NCBI GenBank assembly: GCA_003250975.1
Contig: QKIY01000002.1
Location: 62,001-126,000 of the forward strand
Direction of reading: 5' to 3'
From: Gammaproteobacteria bacterium
GTDB taxonomy: Bacteria; Pseudomonadota; Gammaproteobacteria; Eutrophobiales; Eutrophobiaceae
DNA: 64,000 nt
Each line of letters starts with the position of its first letter. The stretch's first letter is position 1. The notes beneath the pieces were generated by a model. That model did not search any database and had not been told where the DNA came from. It was given only the letters and a program-made list of their open reading frames with translations. Position numbers and translations under genes: made by a program. Positions 44,937 through 54,333 of the stretch are shown here, in pieces.

Positions 44937-47831
44937 ATGGAGGCTGAAAAACTGGTTGAATCCGTCAATGATACAAACAAAGGCGTCGATCAACCCAAGT
45001 CGGGGTCAACTCACACTGGCCCGGATGTTCTGGAGCTACAGGCAAACCAAGGAGGTGAATACCGGGTAATCCGCAGAAACGGCAAAGTCACACAGTTCGA
45101 TATCAGCAAGATCAGCATAGCCATGACCAAGGCCTTCCTTGAGGTGGAAGGCGGCTCGGCGGCGGCCTCGCGACGTGTGCACGAAAAGATTGCCGGGCTG
45201 ACAGAACAAGTCTATACCGCCCTGACCCGCCGCATGCCCAATGGCGGCACCGTCCATATAGAAGATATCCAAGACCAGGTCGAACTCGCACTGATGCGCG
45301 CCGGGGAGCAAAAGGTTGCCCGTGCCTATGTCATCTACCGCGAGGAACGCTCCCGTGAACGGGCGGCAGCCGCGGCCGCCACCGCCCCGGTGGTGCCCCA
45401 GCAGCCCAATGCCACGCCAATCAGTGTCACGTTAGCGGATGGCAACAAGGCCCCGCTGAATGTTGCCCGCCTGAAGGCCGTCGTACTTGAAGCCTGCCAG
45501 TCGCTTGAAGGGGTGGACGCACAGCTCATCATCGAGGGCAGCCTGCGGAACCTGTTCGAGGGGGTCAACGAGCAGGATGTCAATCCGGCGCTGGTGATGA
45601 GTGCCCGAACCCTGATTGAAAAAGAGCCGGATTACACCTATGTCGCTGCCCGCTTGTTACTGGACAATCTGCGCCGCGAGGCCCTGACCTTCCTGCACGG
45701 TGTGCCGACGGAGGCGACCCAGAAGGAAATGGTGTTCCTCTATCCGGAATATTTCGCCAAATATATCCAGCAAGGGGCGGATCTCGGTCTGCTGGACCAT
45801 GAATTGTGCAAATATGACCTGCAACGCCTGGGGCAGGCACTGAGACCCGAACGCGACAACTTGTTTACCTATCTCGGCCTGCAGACCCTGTATGACCGAT
45901 ATTTCATTCATTCCAACAGTCAGCGCTTTGAATTGCCTCAGGCCTTCTTTATGCGGGTTGCCATGGGCTTAGCCATCAACGAGATGGACCGCGAGGGCCG
46001 TGCCATCGAATTCTATGAGCTGCTGTCTTCCTTTGATTTCATGAGTTCAACACCCACCCTGTTTAACTCCGGGACCTGCCGTCCACAGCTCTCCAGCTGT
46101 TACCTGTCCACTGTCCCGGATGACCTGGATGGCATATTCGGCGCTATCAAGGATGACGCCCTGCTGTCCAAATACGCCGGCGGCCTGGGCAATGACTGGA
46201 CCTCGGTACGGGGTATGGGCGCCCATATCAAGGGCACCAATGGCAAGTCCCAAGGCGTCGTACCCTTCTTGAAGGTCGCCAATGATACCGCCGTCGCCGT
46301 GAACCAGGGTGGCAAACGCAAGGGCGCCATGTGCGCCTACCTAGAGACCTGGCATGTTGATGTTGAGGAATTCCTGGAACTGCGAAAAAACACCGGGGAT
46401 GAACGTCGCCGTACCCACGACATGAATACCGCCAACTGGATCCCGGACCTGTTTATGCAACGGGTGGCTGAAGAAGGACAATGGACCCTGTTTTCGCCGG
46501 ACGAGGTTCCCGACCTGCATGATCTCTATGGCGAGGCATTTGAAAAACGTTACGTCGAATACGAAGAAAAAGCAGCACGTGGCGAGATTAAAAATTACAA
46601 AACGGTTGTTGCCGTTGATCTCTGGCGCAAGATGTTATCGATGCTGTTTGAAACCGGTCATCCCTGGTTTACATTCAAGGACCCTTGCAACATCCGTTCA
46701 CCACAGCGTCATGTCGGCGTCGTGCATTCATCCAATCTCTGTACTGAGATTACGCTGAACACTTCCGCCGAAGAAATTGCTGTCTGCAACCTGGGCTCCG
46801 TCAATCTTGCCCAGCATGTGGATGAAAACGGCCTGAATGCGGGAAAACTTGAAAAGACCATCAATACCGCCATGCGCATGCTGGATAACGTAATTGACTA
46901 CAACTACTACAGTGTTCCACAGGCGCGCCGTGCAAACTTGCGCCATCGCCCGGTTGGTCTTGGCATCATGGGCTTCCAGGATGCGCTCTATAAACTGCGT
47001 CTGCCCTACACCTCTGAAGATGCCATCAGGTTTGCAGACACCAGCATGGAAACAGTGAGCTATTACGCCATCAAGGCTTCAAGCCAGTTGGCTGATGAAC
47101 GTGGCGTATATTCCTCCTTCCCTGGTTCTCTCTGGAGCCAGGGCATTCTGCCGATTGATTCCATGCAATTACTTGCGGAAGAACGTAAGGATTATCTGCA
47201 AACGAACCTCGGTAGCACGCTTGACTGGGATGCGCTCAGGGAACAGGTAAAGAAAGTCGGCATGCGCAATTCCAATTGCATGGCAATAGCGCCGACTGCA
47301 ACCATTTCGAACATTTGCGGCGTTTCACAATCCATCGAACCGACTTACCAGAACCTGTTTGTGAAATCGAACCTGTCCGGTGAATTCACCGTGATTAACC
47401 CCTATCTCGCGCGTGATCTGAAGAGCCACGGATTATGGGATGACGTCATGGTCAATGACCTCAAGTATTTTGACGGTAGCGTGCAACCTATCGATCGCAT
47501 TCCGGATGATCTGAAAGACATCTACGCCACAGCATTCGAAATTGATCCGCGCTGGCTGGTAGAAGCGGCATCACGCCGACAAAAATGGATCGATCAGGCG
47601 CAATCACTGAATTTGTACATGGCCGAACCCAGTGGCAAGAAACTCGACAACCTGTACAAGCTGGCCTGGGTGCGTGGCCTGAAAACAACCTATTACTTAC
47701 GTTCATTGGGCGCAACACATATGGAAAAAGGCACCAAGGACAGTAGCAAGGTATCACAGGCGGCATCTATGGATAACGATGCACCAAAAGTCTGTTCACT
47801 GCTCGATCCGGATTGTGAAGCGTGTCAGTAA
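44937..47831 (+). CDS. nrdA: Class Ia ribonucleotide reductase, alpha subunit
   Basis: The 964-residue protein has two N-terminal ATP-cone regions: the first at about 33-145 (VIRRNGKVTQFD) and the second at about 155-250, separated by an Ala/Pro-rich linker. The catalytic core follows with SSNLCTEITLNT (Asn-Cys-Glu active loop) and ends in redox cysteines CSLLDPDCEACQ. The length and doubled ATP-cones match Pseudomonas-type NrdA. It makes deoxynucleotides with NrdB. The first half is clearly richer in GC than the second. Confidence 0.95.
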   Translation: MEAEKLVESVNDTNKGVDQPKSGSTHTGPDVLELQANQGGEYRVIRRNGKVTQFDISKISIAMTKAFLEVEGGSAAASRRVHEKIAGLTEQVYTALTRRMPNGGTVHIEDIQDQVELALMRAGEQKVARAYVIYREERSRERAAAAAATAPVVPQQPNATPISVTLADGNKAPLNVARLKAVVLEACQSLEGVDAQLIIEGSLRNLFEGVNEQDVNPALVMSARTLIEKEPDYTYVAARLLLDNLRREALTFLHGVPTEATQKEMVFLYPEYFAKYIQQGADLGLLDHELCKYDLQRLGQALRPERDNLFTYLGLQTLYDRYFIHSNSQRFELPQAFFMRVAMGLAINEMDREGRAIEFYELLSSFDFMSSTPTLFNSGTCRPQLSSCYLSTVPDDLDGIFGAIKDDALLSKYAGGLGNDWTSVRGMGAHIKGTNGKSQGVVPFLKVANDTAVAVNQGGKRKGAMCAYLETWHVDVEEFLELRKNTGDERRRTHDMNTANWIPDLFMQRVAEEGQWTLFSPDEVPDLHDLYGEAFEKRYVEYEEKAARGEIKNYKTVVAVDLWRKMLSMLFETGHPWFTFKDPCNIRSPQRHVGVVHSSNLCTEITLNTSAEEIAVCNLGSVNLAQHVDENGLNAGKLEKTINTAMRMLDNVIDYNYYSVPQARRANLRHRPVGLGIMGFQDALYKLRLPYTSEDAIRFADTSMETVSYYAIKASSQLADERGVYSSFPGSLWSQGILPIDSMQLLAEERKDYLQTNLGSTLDWDALREQVKKVGMRNSNCMAIAPTATISNICGVSQSIEPTYQNLFVKSNLSGEFTVINPYLARDLKSHGLWDDVMVNDLKYFDGSVQPIDRIPDDLKDIYATAFEIDPRWLVEAASRRQKWIDQAQSLNLYMAEPSGKKLDNLYKLAWVRGLKTTYYLRSLGATHMEKGTKDSSKVSQAASMDNDAPKVCSLLDPDCEACQ

Positions 47832-47890
47832 CATCAGTGAAAAACAACAAGTTAAAAAACAAAAGAGTTAAAGTGAGGGGAGTATTGTAA

Positions 47891-49015
47891 ATGCTGGATT
47901 TGAATTGGAGCGATCCATTAACCAAGCCACGGCAATCCGACAATGATTATCGTGCCTATAAAGACAGACCTGCTGAAGAAAAAAAAGAAGTAACAAGCAA
48001 ACCACGCCTGGACCCGGTAAATCCTGAGGATAAACGCGTCATCAATGGTCATACCGACATTAACCAGCTGGCGCCATTTAAATATCCCTGGGCATGGAAT
48101 TATTTTCTGAATTCCAATAAGAACCACTGGACGCCGCTTGATATCAACATGGCGCAGGATGTACATGATTATCGTTACAAACTGACGCTTGAGGAAAAAC
48201 ATGTTTATGAAAACGTGTTGTCCTATCTGACAACGTCAGACATTCTCGCCATGCGTAACATCGGCCTAGCTGTCATGGAAAAAATGTCAGCGCCTGAGTT
48301 ACAGATCTACCAGGCCCGACAGGTGTATGAAGAATCCCTGCATACCTGGACTTATCAACACTGTATTGAAACTATCGGACTCCACCAGAGTGAAATTTAT
48401 AACCGTTATCGCGTGGTGCCCGAAATCTATCAGAAGATTTCCGTAGCCAACCGCCGACTGAACTCCGTTCTGCACTCAGGTATCGACCTGACAGATCCGG
48501 ACGAACTGCACAATTTTGTAATTTCCTACATGTTCTTTGCTGCCGTATTTGAAGGCTGCTGGTTCTATAATGGCTTCAGCCCAATCTTCGCATTGCAGCG
48601 GCGCGGGCTGATGAAAGGAACTGCCGAGCAGCTGCAATACATCATGCGTGATGAAGTCATGCATGCCTCGTTTGGCATCCGGGTGGTAAAACAGATCATT
48701 CATGAAGAAAAACTGAAACTTGATCCCAAGGCAATTCGTGACATGTGGGAGGAATCTCACGAAGCAGAATCCGCATATACCGGTTACATCCTTCGCGATC
48801 CAATACTCGGTTACTCCGCTGATATGCACCTGGGGCAATTCCGTTATATCGCCAATCGTCGTGCTCACCAGTTAGGACTGGACAAGGAACCTTTTCCTGG
48901 CGCGGAAGCTACCTTGCCGTGGCTGGACGAACAGGCCAACCTGCGCAAGGAAAAGAATTTCTTTGAAACTCGGGTAACGGAATACCAGACCGGGGGCGCA
49001 TTGAAATGGGACTGA
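47891..49015 (+). CDS. nrdB: Class Ia ribonucleotide reductase, beta subunit
   Basis: The 374-residue radical-generating subunit keeps the di-iron ligands and the tyrosyl radical site: EESLHTWTY has Glu, His and Tyr with the E. coli Glu115-His118-Tyr122 spacing, and RDEVMHASFG holds the later ligands. It needs oxygen for radical formation. The gene lies 59 bases after nrdA and ends before strong terminators. C-terminus (GGALKWD) carries the alpha-binding tail. Confidence 0.95.
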   Translation: MLDLNWSDPLTKPRQSDNDYRAYKDRPAEEKKEVTSKPRLDPVNPEDKRVINGHTDINQLAPFKYPWAWNYFLNSNKNHWTPLDINMAQDVHDYRYKLTLEEKHVYENVLSYLTTSDILAMRNIGLAVMEKMSAPELQIYQARQVYEESLHTWTYQHCIETIGLHQSEIYNRYRVVPEIYQKISVANRRLNSVLHSGIDLTDPDELHNFVISYMFFAAVFEGCWFYNGFSPIFALQRRGLMKGTAEQLQYIMRDEVMHASFGIRVVKQIIHEEKLKLDPKAIRDMWEESHEAESAYTGYILRDPILGYSADMHLGQFRYIANRRAHQLGLDKEPFPGAEATLPWLDEQANLRKEKNFFETRVTEYQTGGALKWD

Positions 49016-49068
49016 AATACATTCATTGCTGCAGGTATAAAGAATTACCGTGACCGCCGTAGCGGGAA

Positions 49069-49087
49069 GTCGAGAGGGAAGCTCGAC
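49069..49087. repeat. Small inverted repeat after nrdB
   Basis: GTCGAG (49069-49074) and CTCGAC (49082-49087) can form a 6-bp stem with a 7-base loop, 54 bases after the nrdB stop and just before the terminator. Possibly a 3' stabilising structure. Confidence 0.4.
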
Positions 49088-49091
49088 TATT

Positions 49092-49130
49092 GCCTGGTAC
49101 CTCCAGCCTCTTCCGGGTACCAGGCCTTCT
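49092..49130 (+). terminator. nrdAB terminator
   Basis: GCCTGGTACC (49092-49101) pairs with GGTACCAGGC (49116-49125), followed by CTTCTTATT. Strong hairpin 77 bases after nrdB. Confidence 0.8.
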
Positions 49131-49139
49131 TATTCCGTT

Positions 49140-49170
49140 GAGGGGCCCCTGCATCATGCTGGGGCCTCTT
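49140..49170. terminator. Second GC-rich hairpin after nrdB
   Basis: GAGG..CCCC (49140-49149) pairs with GGGGCCTC (49161-49168) with a 2-base bulge, followed by TT on the plus strand. It may act as a backup terminator. Confidence 0.55.
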
Positions 49171-49207
49171 AACAAAATTATAGTTCGACTTCGTAACCGA
49201 GGTAGTT

Positions 49208-49417
49208 ATGACACGCAAAAAATCATCAAAATCTGCCATCTGGAATTTGTCTAAATCACGCACAACCTCCGCTCTTGCCGACCTGATTGAACAGGGGAGT
49301 ATAGCTAGAGAGGGTGACTGGTACCGCATACACGATGTGCAGATACTTAGCGATGAACTTTTCGGTCTGGTCAAACGTCTGCTGGTCAATAACCGGGAGA
49401 TCCTCGTTAAACTCTAG
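49208..49417 (+). CDS. Small hypothetical protein (69 aa)
   Basis: This 69-residue ORF starts ATG 49208 after an AGGT site. The N-terminus is basic (MTRKKSSKS) and the rest is helical with a strongly polar centre. I recognise no family. Its position right after the nrd terminators and before the DUF3592 gene suggests a small independent gene, but nothing else supports it. Confidence 0.45.
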   Translation: MTRKKSSKSAIWNLSKSRTTSALADLIEQGSIAREGDWYRIHDVQILSDELFGLVKRLLVNNREILVKL

Positions 49418-49434
49418 CATCATTCCTGCCTGGC

Positions 49435-49889
49435 ATGGGTGATTATCTGCCGCAAATCTTCGGGCTGTTTATCCTCGCCATGGGTATATGGATGCTTTAC
49501 CTTGGGCGGCAAAACCTTGCAAAAGCCAGGTTGGTAAAAAACTGGCCAAAGATTGAAGGAAAAATTATCCAATCCGAGGTCCATAAGATGCCGGGGCTAA
49601 CGCCAAATTCCGCTTCAAGATTAAATATCAATACCAGATAGGCGATAAAAAATACATTAATAATAAAATAGCCATAGGCGACGAAATCAGATCCGGAAGG
49701 ATACGTGCCGAGAAATGGCAGGAAAGGTATCCTCAGGATTCTACACAAACGATTTTTTACAATCCCTCAAATCCAGGTGAATCCTGCCTTGAACCGGTTG
49801 TCGAGGGTAGCGGCCAATTTAAGCTATTAGGAGGTCTATTTGGCATTATACTTGGAATATTATTATTATCTGGCATCATTGGACAATAA
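49435..49889 (+). pseudogene. Frameshifted DUF3592 membrane protein gene
   Basis: The first part (from ATG 49435) encodes an N-terminal membrane helix (IFGLFILAMGIWMLYLG) and a DUF3592-like KIEGKIIQSEV segment. The frame then shifts: from about 49587 a second frame, two bases over, reads DAGANAKFRFKIKYQYQIG through FYNPSNPGES and a final membrane helix to the stop at 49887-49889. Together they make one DUF3592 protein. A missing base near CATAAGATG (49581-49590) would explain the break. It may be a real pseudogene or a sequencing error. Confidence 0.8.
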
Positions 49890-49915
49890 AATAATCATAA
49901 TTCCGGGGATTCTTG

Positions 49916-51271
49916 ATGGCCGGCAGAATTACCGCCTTACTCTTTGCCATATTTTTACTCGTCACTGCATGTGATACTACGCCCCACCATGGAAGAACTC
50001 TTGAACAAATAAAACAGTCCGGAAAACTTGTTGTCCTTTCCGAGAACGCACCAACGATCTGGTATATCGACAGGGAAGGCAACCCGACCGGACCGGAATA
50101 TGAAATGCTGTATGCCTTTGCCAGGCATCTAGGGGTTGAAGTCGATTTCAGAATCAAAGATTCCCTCAAGGACATTTTTAAAGATATTGATGCAGGCAAA
50201 GGAGACCTCGCTGCCGCCACTATTACTATCACTGCCGAAAGAAAAAAGAAGTACCTTTTCAGCAAACCTTATCAGGATGTGACTCAACAGGTTGTATGTC
50301 GCAGGGACAATGTCCAGCCTGAATCTGTTAATGATCTTACAGGTCTTGAAATTACGGTTATTGCAAAAAGCAGTTACAGCGAGCTATTAACAGAGCTTAA
50401 GAAGACCCATCCTGACCTCGCCTGGAATGAAACCAGTGATCTGACAACGGTGCAGTTGCTTGAATCGGTCTGGGAAAGAGAGATTGACTGTACTGTGGCT
50501 GATTCCAATGTCGTGGACATTAATCGCCGATATTACCCCGAACTCATAGCCCCCTTTAATCTTTCAAGAGAGCAACAGGTAGGTTGGCTGATGAGAGCCG
50601 GACAGGATGATCTGAAACAGGAAATTGATAAATGGTTACAGACTTTCGAAAACAGTGGCAAACTTGCCCAGTTAATGGAGAAATATTACGGTTTTTTCAG
50701 GGCATTTGATTATGTTGACATACGCAAGTTTTTAAAAAGAATTGATAGCCGATTTCCCAAATATCGCAGCTATTTCGAGGTGGCCGGTGAAAAATATAAC
50801 CTGCCCTTTACACTGCTAGCTGCCCAAGCTTATCAGGAATCACACTGGAACCCGAAGGCTAAGAGTCCCACAGGAGTGCGCGGCATTATGATGCTGACTA
50901 TTAATACAGCGAATGCTATGGGGGTTGATAACAGACTGGATCCTGAACAAAGCATTATGGGCGGCGCCAAGTACCTAGCCAGAATTAAGCAGCGTTTTGC
51001 CTCAGATAAGGTGAAGGAACCCGACCTTACCTGGTTTTCACTCGCCGCTTATAATATTGGCCGCGGCCATGTTCGTGATGCACAGACACTCGCCAGACAG
51101 CAGGGCAAGAATCCCGATCTATGGAGTGATATCAGAACTGTATTACCCTTGCTGGCAAGAAAGGAATATTATAAAAATCTGCACTATGGTTATGCGCGCG
51201 GGAATGAACCAGTCCGTTATGTACAGCGTATCAGAGAATACCAGCACATCCTGGAAAACGAAATACAATAG
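49916..51271 (+). CDS. MltF-like lytic transglycosylase
   Basis: From ATG 49916 (a TTG lies one codon before) the product has 451 residues. A lipobox LVTAC gives a lipoprotein. Residues about 35-265 form a type 3 solute-binding-like domain; about 290-445 form a transglycosylase domain with catalytic Glu in QESHWNP and the SLT motif SPTGVRGIMMLT. It cleaves peptidoglycan, releasing anhydromuropeptides, with the binding domain sensing muropeptides. Outer-membrane anchored. Confidence 0.9.
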   Translation: MAGRITALLFAIFLLVTACDTTPHHGRTLEQIKQSGKLVVLSENAPTIWYIDREGNPTGPEYEMLYAFARHLGVEVDFRIKDSLKDIFKDIDAGKGDLAAATITITAERKKKYLFSKPYQDVTQQVVCRRDNVQPESVNDLTGLEITVIAKSSYSELLTELKKTHPDLAWNETSDLTTVQLLESVWEREIDCTVADSNVVDINRRYYPELIAPFNLSREQQVGWLMRAGQDDLKQEIDKWLQTFENSGKLAQLMEKYYGFFRAFDYVDIRKFLKRIDSRFPKYRSYFEVAGEKYNLPFTLLAAQAYQESHWNPKAKSPTGVRGIMMLTINTANAMGVDNRLDPEQSIMGGAKYLARIKQRFASDKVKEPDLTWFSLAAYNIGRGHVRDAQTLARQQGKNPDLWSDIRTVLPLLARKEYYKNLHYGYARGNEPVRYVQRIREYQHILENEIQ

Positions 51272-51283
51272 ATTTGCTAATAG

Positions 51284-51904
51284 TTATCCGGTTATACGTT
51301 TTAATTTGGATGAATCTGGAACCTTGTTCCCTAGCACATCAAAGAACGCTGACAGGTTCCTGTAATAAAGCCACCATGGTTGTACAAAAGTATCTTTAAA
51401 CATATTCTTGAACGCCTGATCAAGAAAACCGGAGCTGGATAAATAATCTGCACTATAGTTGTCCCCATCAGGTTCTGTAGCTTTAACCAGTACCAAATTT
51501 TCACACCGCAGCTGTTTGGCCAACCAGTATGAAAGACTGTCAGATGTAAATTCCCAGCTGGCTTTGATTGCCGGGTTACCAAATATCATATCATAGGGGA
51601 ACCACACAGGGATCTGATGGTTTTCAAGCCAGTGAATAATTGATTCAATCGATATAGCAGCATGCAGTCTCGGATCCATTGAAATCAGCATTTCTCCATA
51701 CTGTTCCATAGCCCTGAGGGCAAGGCGATGTGCAGTAACCTCATCCAGCTGCAAGGTTTCATAAAGGTGCCGTACTTGGTCTGCGTAAATACCTCCGCCC
51801 GGAACGATAACAAGCTGCCCTGCTCCATGATCCGACAATTGCTTTACTGAATCAGTCAGGTCTTCAGTTTTCAGCAGACTGCCGCCCAGTTTAAGTACCC
51901 ACAT
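51284..51904 (-). CDS. Amino-acid kinase-fold protein, MfnE-like
   Basis: The 206-residue protein has the amino-acid-kinase fold (KLGGSL near 5-10, VIVPGGGIYADQV near 32-44). In the H4MPT-type gene islands of methylotrophs such kinases correspond to MfnE, which forms the diphosphate of aminomethyl-furanmethanol in methanofuran synthesis. It abuts pabB (51904/51905) and is the last gene of the set MfnD-MfnF-PabB-MfnE. Assignment is by fold and neighbours; the exact reaction is inferred. Confidence 0.8.
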   Translation of the reverse strand: MWVLKLGGSLLKTEDLTDSVKQLSDHGAGQLVIVPGGGIYADQVRHLYETLQLDEVTAHRLALRAMEQYGEMLISMDPRLHAAISIESIIHWLENHQIPVWFPYDMIFGNPAIKASWEFTSDSLSYWLAKQLRCENLVLVKATEPDGDNYSADYLSSSGFLDQAFKNMFKDTFVQPWWLYYRNLSAFFDVLGNKVPDSSKLKRITG

Positions 51905-53293
51905 TCAACTGGCTACTCCCTTAACCTCTTTTTTCTCCAGTAGCTTTAACAGAGCGGCCGCCTTGTCATAACATTCCTGATACTCAGCTTCCATGACTGA
52001 ATCATTTACGATCCCTCCTCCTGCCCAGCAGTACATCTTGTCCTGATAATGCACCATTGTACGAATCGCGATATTGCAATCCATATTACCATCAAAGCCG
52101 ATATAACCTATCGAACCGCAATAAACCGTACGCCGGTGCGGCTCTAATTCCTCTATTATTTCCATAGACCTCAGTTTAGGCGCGCCTGTAATAGAACCGC
52201 CAGGGAAACAGCCTCGCAACAGGTCAAGCGCATGCCTGTCTTTTTTAAGCTGACCTGTCACAGTGCTTACCAGATGGTGTACAGTGGCATAACTCTCGAG
52301 GGCAAATAGCTTGGGGACAGAAACCGTGCCGTTAATACAGTTTTTACCGAGATCATTCCTTAACAGATCTACAATCATGAGATTTTCAGCCCGGTCTTTA
52401 TCACTCTCAAGCAATTCCACGGCCAGCGCCTTGTCTTCATAGGCGAAAACAGATCGCCTTCTGGTTCCCTTGATTGGCTTGGTTTCCACCAGCCCGCCGG
52501 TCACTTTCAAAAATCGTTCAGGTGAGGTGCTAAGAATCGCGCCTTCAGGGGTATGCATATAGGCGGCAAAAGGTGCCGGGTTCATGTTTCGTAACCTGGT
52601 ATAGGCATCCCAGTGAGAGCCACTGACTTCTATCATGAACCGCTGTGCAAGGTTTACCTGATAACAATCGCCCTCATGAATATAATGCTTAATCTTCTCA
52701 AACGCATGTTTATACGCTGTCTTGTCCAGGTTCGAAATGATTTCAGTTCGTGGTGTAAAATAAACAGGTTGCTTCTTTACAGGGGTCAGGAACATCTTGA
52801 CCAATTCCTGCCATTGATCCATTGTCAGTGTATTACGGCTGTTTCCAGCCAGCCAGGAACGGCGTTGATGGTGATCAACAATCACTGCCCAGTCATAAAT
52901 ACCGATAGCCATATCAGGAATTTCTACATCATTCTGTGCTAATTCAGGCAATGTCTCGATTCGTCTTCCAAGATCATAGGCAAAATAACCCAGTGCACCG
53001 CCACAAAAAGGAAGGCTGGAAAAATTATCACATTTTTCACCAAGATAGCTTTTTAATAATTGAAACGGATCGCCTTTAGATTCTTGTATGTGACCCCCGG
53101 CTTCACTCACGGTAGTGATACCGTTGCGGGTGATCAGTGTTTTAAAGGGGCGTGCGACAAGGATATCGTAACGACCAAGATCAATATTTGGATAACCACT
53201 ATCCAGAAAGATGCTCCAGGACTCATGGGCGATCTTAGAGAAGAGCAGTGAGGAATCCCGCTGATAGGGTAACTCTGTTAGCTTGATATTCAA
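51905..53293 (-). CDS. pabB: Aminodeoxychorismate synthase component I
   Basis: The 462-residue protein is PabB rather than anthranilate synthase: the conserved active-site segment is PIKGTRRR, with the lysine typical of PabB (TrpE has PIAGT). Other motifs are PGGSITGAPK near the C-terminus. It makes 4-amino-4-deoxychorismate, the precursor of p-aminobenzoate, which is needed both for folate and for methanopterin (substrate of RFAP synthase at 61.7-62.7 kb). It overlaps MfnF by 4 bases (ATGA), supporting dedication to the C1 cofactor pathway. Confidence 0.88.
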   Translation of the reverse strand: MNIKLTELPYQRDSSLLFSKIAHESWSIFLDSGYPNIDLGRYDILVARPFKTLITRNGITTVSEAGGHIQESKGDPFQLLKSYLGEKCDNFSSLPFCGGALGYFAYDLGRRIETLPELAQNDVEIPDMAIGIYDWAVIVDHHQRRSWLAGNSRNTLTMDQWQELVKMFLTPVKKQPVYFTPRTEIISNLDKTAYKHAFEKIKHYIHEGDCYQVNLAQRFMIEVSGSHWDAYTRLRNMNPAPFAAYMHTPEGAILSTSPERFLKVTGGLVETKPIKGTRRRSVFAYEDKALAVELLESDKDRAENLMIVDLLRNDLGKNCINGTVSVPKLFALESYATVHHLVSTVTGQLKKDRHALDLLRGCFPGGSITGAPKLRSMEIIEELEPHRRTVYCGSIGYIGFDGNMDCNIAIRTMVHYQDKMYCWAGGGIVNDSVMEAEYQECYDKAAALLKLLEKKEVKGVAS

Positions 53294-54327
53294 GTCGACA
53301 ACCTCGCAAGTTGGGCTACTGCAACGGCCGTGGCCGAGCGCGCCGCTAGGGGCTTTATCTCTTCCCTTGTCTGTAGCAAATCAGTGAAATCAATATAATT
53401 AATACCGGTTTCAATTGCCAGTTTACCTGCCAGAAACCGGCCTGCTCCTACCCCGATAATATCTGAATTTATCCCCGCCCTCTTACTGACTACTTCAAAC
53501 GCCTTTCGAATCCTATATAGCTGCCTGTCGGCAATGAAACTTGCTGCCTCAAGCCAGTACTGCATGGACATGTCATCCAGATCAGTACCTGCCATGCGTG
53601 CCAGACGCCGTGCACTGGAGATTTGTGACTTGGCTCCTCCATCAACAGTAGGCTGCATATCGTCTTTCTCCAGCAAGTCACCGGTTAAACGGTAGACATC
53701 GGCCATCGTCGCAAAATTTTCGGCAACGACAGGGTGTCGTATCCCACCCAGCAAAATGTTGTCTGTAATGGCCATAACCGGTGTGCGCACAACGCCGGTA
53801 TAAATCAATTCACTGCTTGCCAACCGCTCAAAATCACTGTTTCCCAGATTAAGCAACTGACCATCACGGAACGCGACGATATCGGTTGTGGTGCTACCTA
53901 CATCAATCAGGATACCTTGATTGAAGATTCCAGACAGGTAAGTTGCCGTTGCGTGCCAGTTAGCCGAGGCAACCTGATCATAATAGCTATCAGTCAGATT
54001 GGCAGTAATCCAGCCGGATTTCCCAGCATAAAACTGCTTGGGTTCATCGCCAAATATCGAGGAAATCAACGCCGACAGTGTATGAAGCCCGGTCCTGCGG
54101 TCAGGAAATATATCGACCAGTTCCGCAGTTGTAGTAAATGAGTGGGACACAGGAATGTTGCATATTAGTCTCCTTGCGTCAGACATGGTTTGTTTAAGTA
54201 TGTCCAGACCTTGCCAGAGTGGTGTAGCAATCTGGCTGGCACTGATAATCTCGCCAGCTGGACCCACCTCCGCCATTTTCAGGTGGGCTCCGCCAATATC
54301 CCAGCCTATGAAGCTCTCTCCAACCAT
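53290..54327 (-). CDS. MfnF-like ASKHA protein (methanofuran synthesis)
   Basis: The 345-residue protein has ASKHA/hydantoinase-like nucleotide motifs: GWDIGGAHLKMAEV near 8-21 and GILIDVGSTTTDIVAF near 135-150. This is the H4MPT-linked family that in methanogens is MfnF, joining the furan and tyramine parts of methanofuran. The stop overlaps pabB's start and it lies 6 bases after the ATP-grasp gene. Exact chemistry in bacteria is inferred. Confidence 0.85.
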   Translation of the reverse strand: MVGESFIGWDIGGAHLKMAEVGPAGEIISASQIATPLWQGLDILKQTMSDARRLICNIPVSHSFTTTAELVDIFPDRRTGLHTLSALISSIFGDEPKQFYAGKSGWITANLTDSYYDQVASANWHATATYLSGIFNQGILIDVGSTTTDIVAFRDGQLLNLGNSDFERLASSELIYTGVVRTPVMAITDNILLGGIRHPVVAENFATMADVYRLTGDLLEKDDMQPTVDGGAKSQISSARRLARMAGTDLDDMSMQYWLEAASFIADRQLYRIRKAFEVVSKRAGINSDIIGVGAGRFLAGKLAIETGINYIDFTDLLQTREEIKPLAARSATAVAVAQLARLST

Positions 54328-54333
54328 GTGCCA

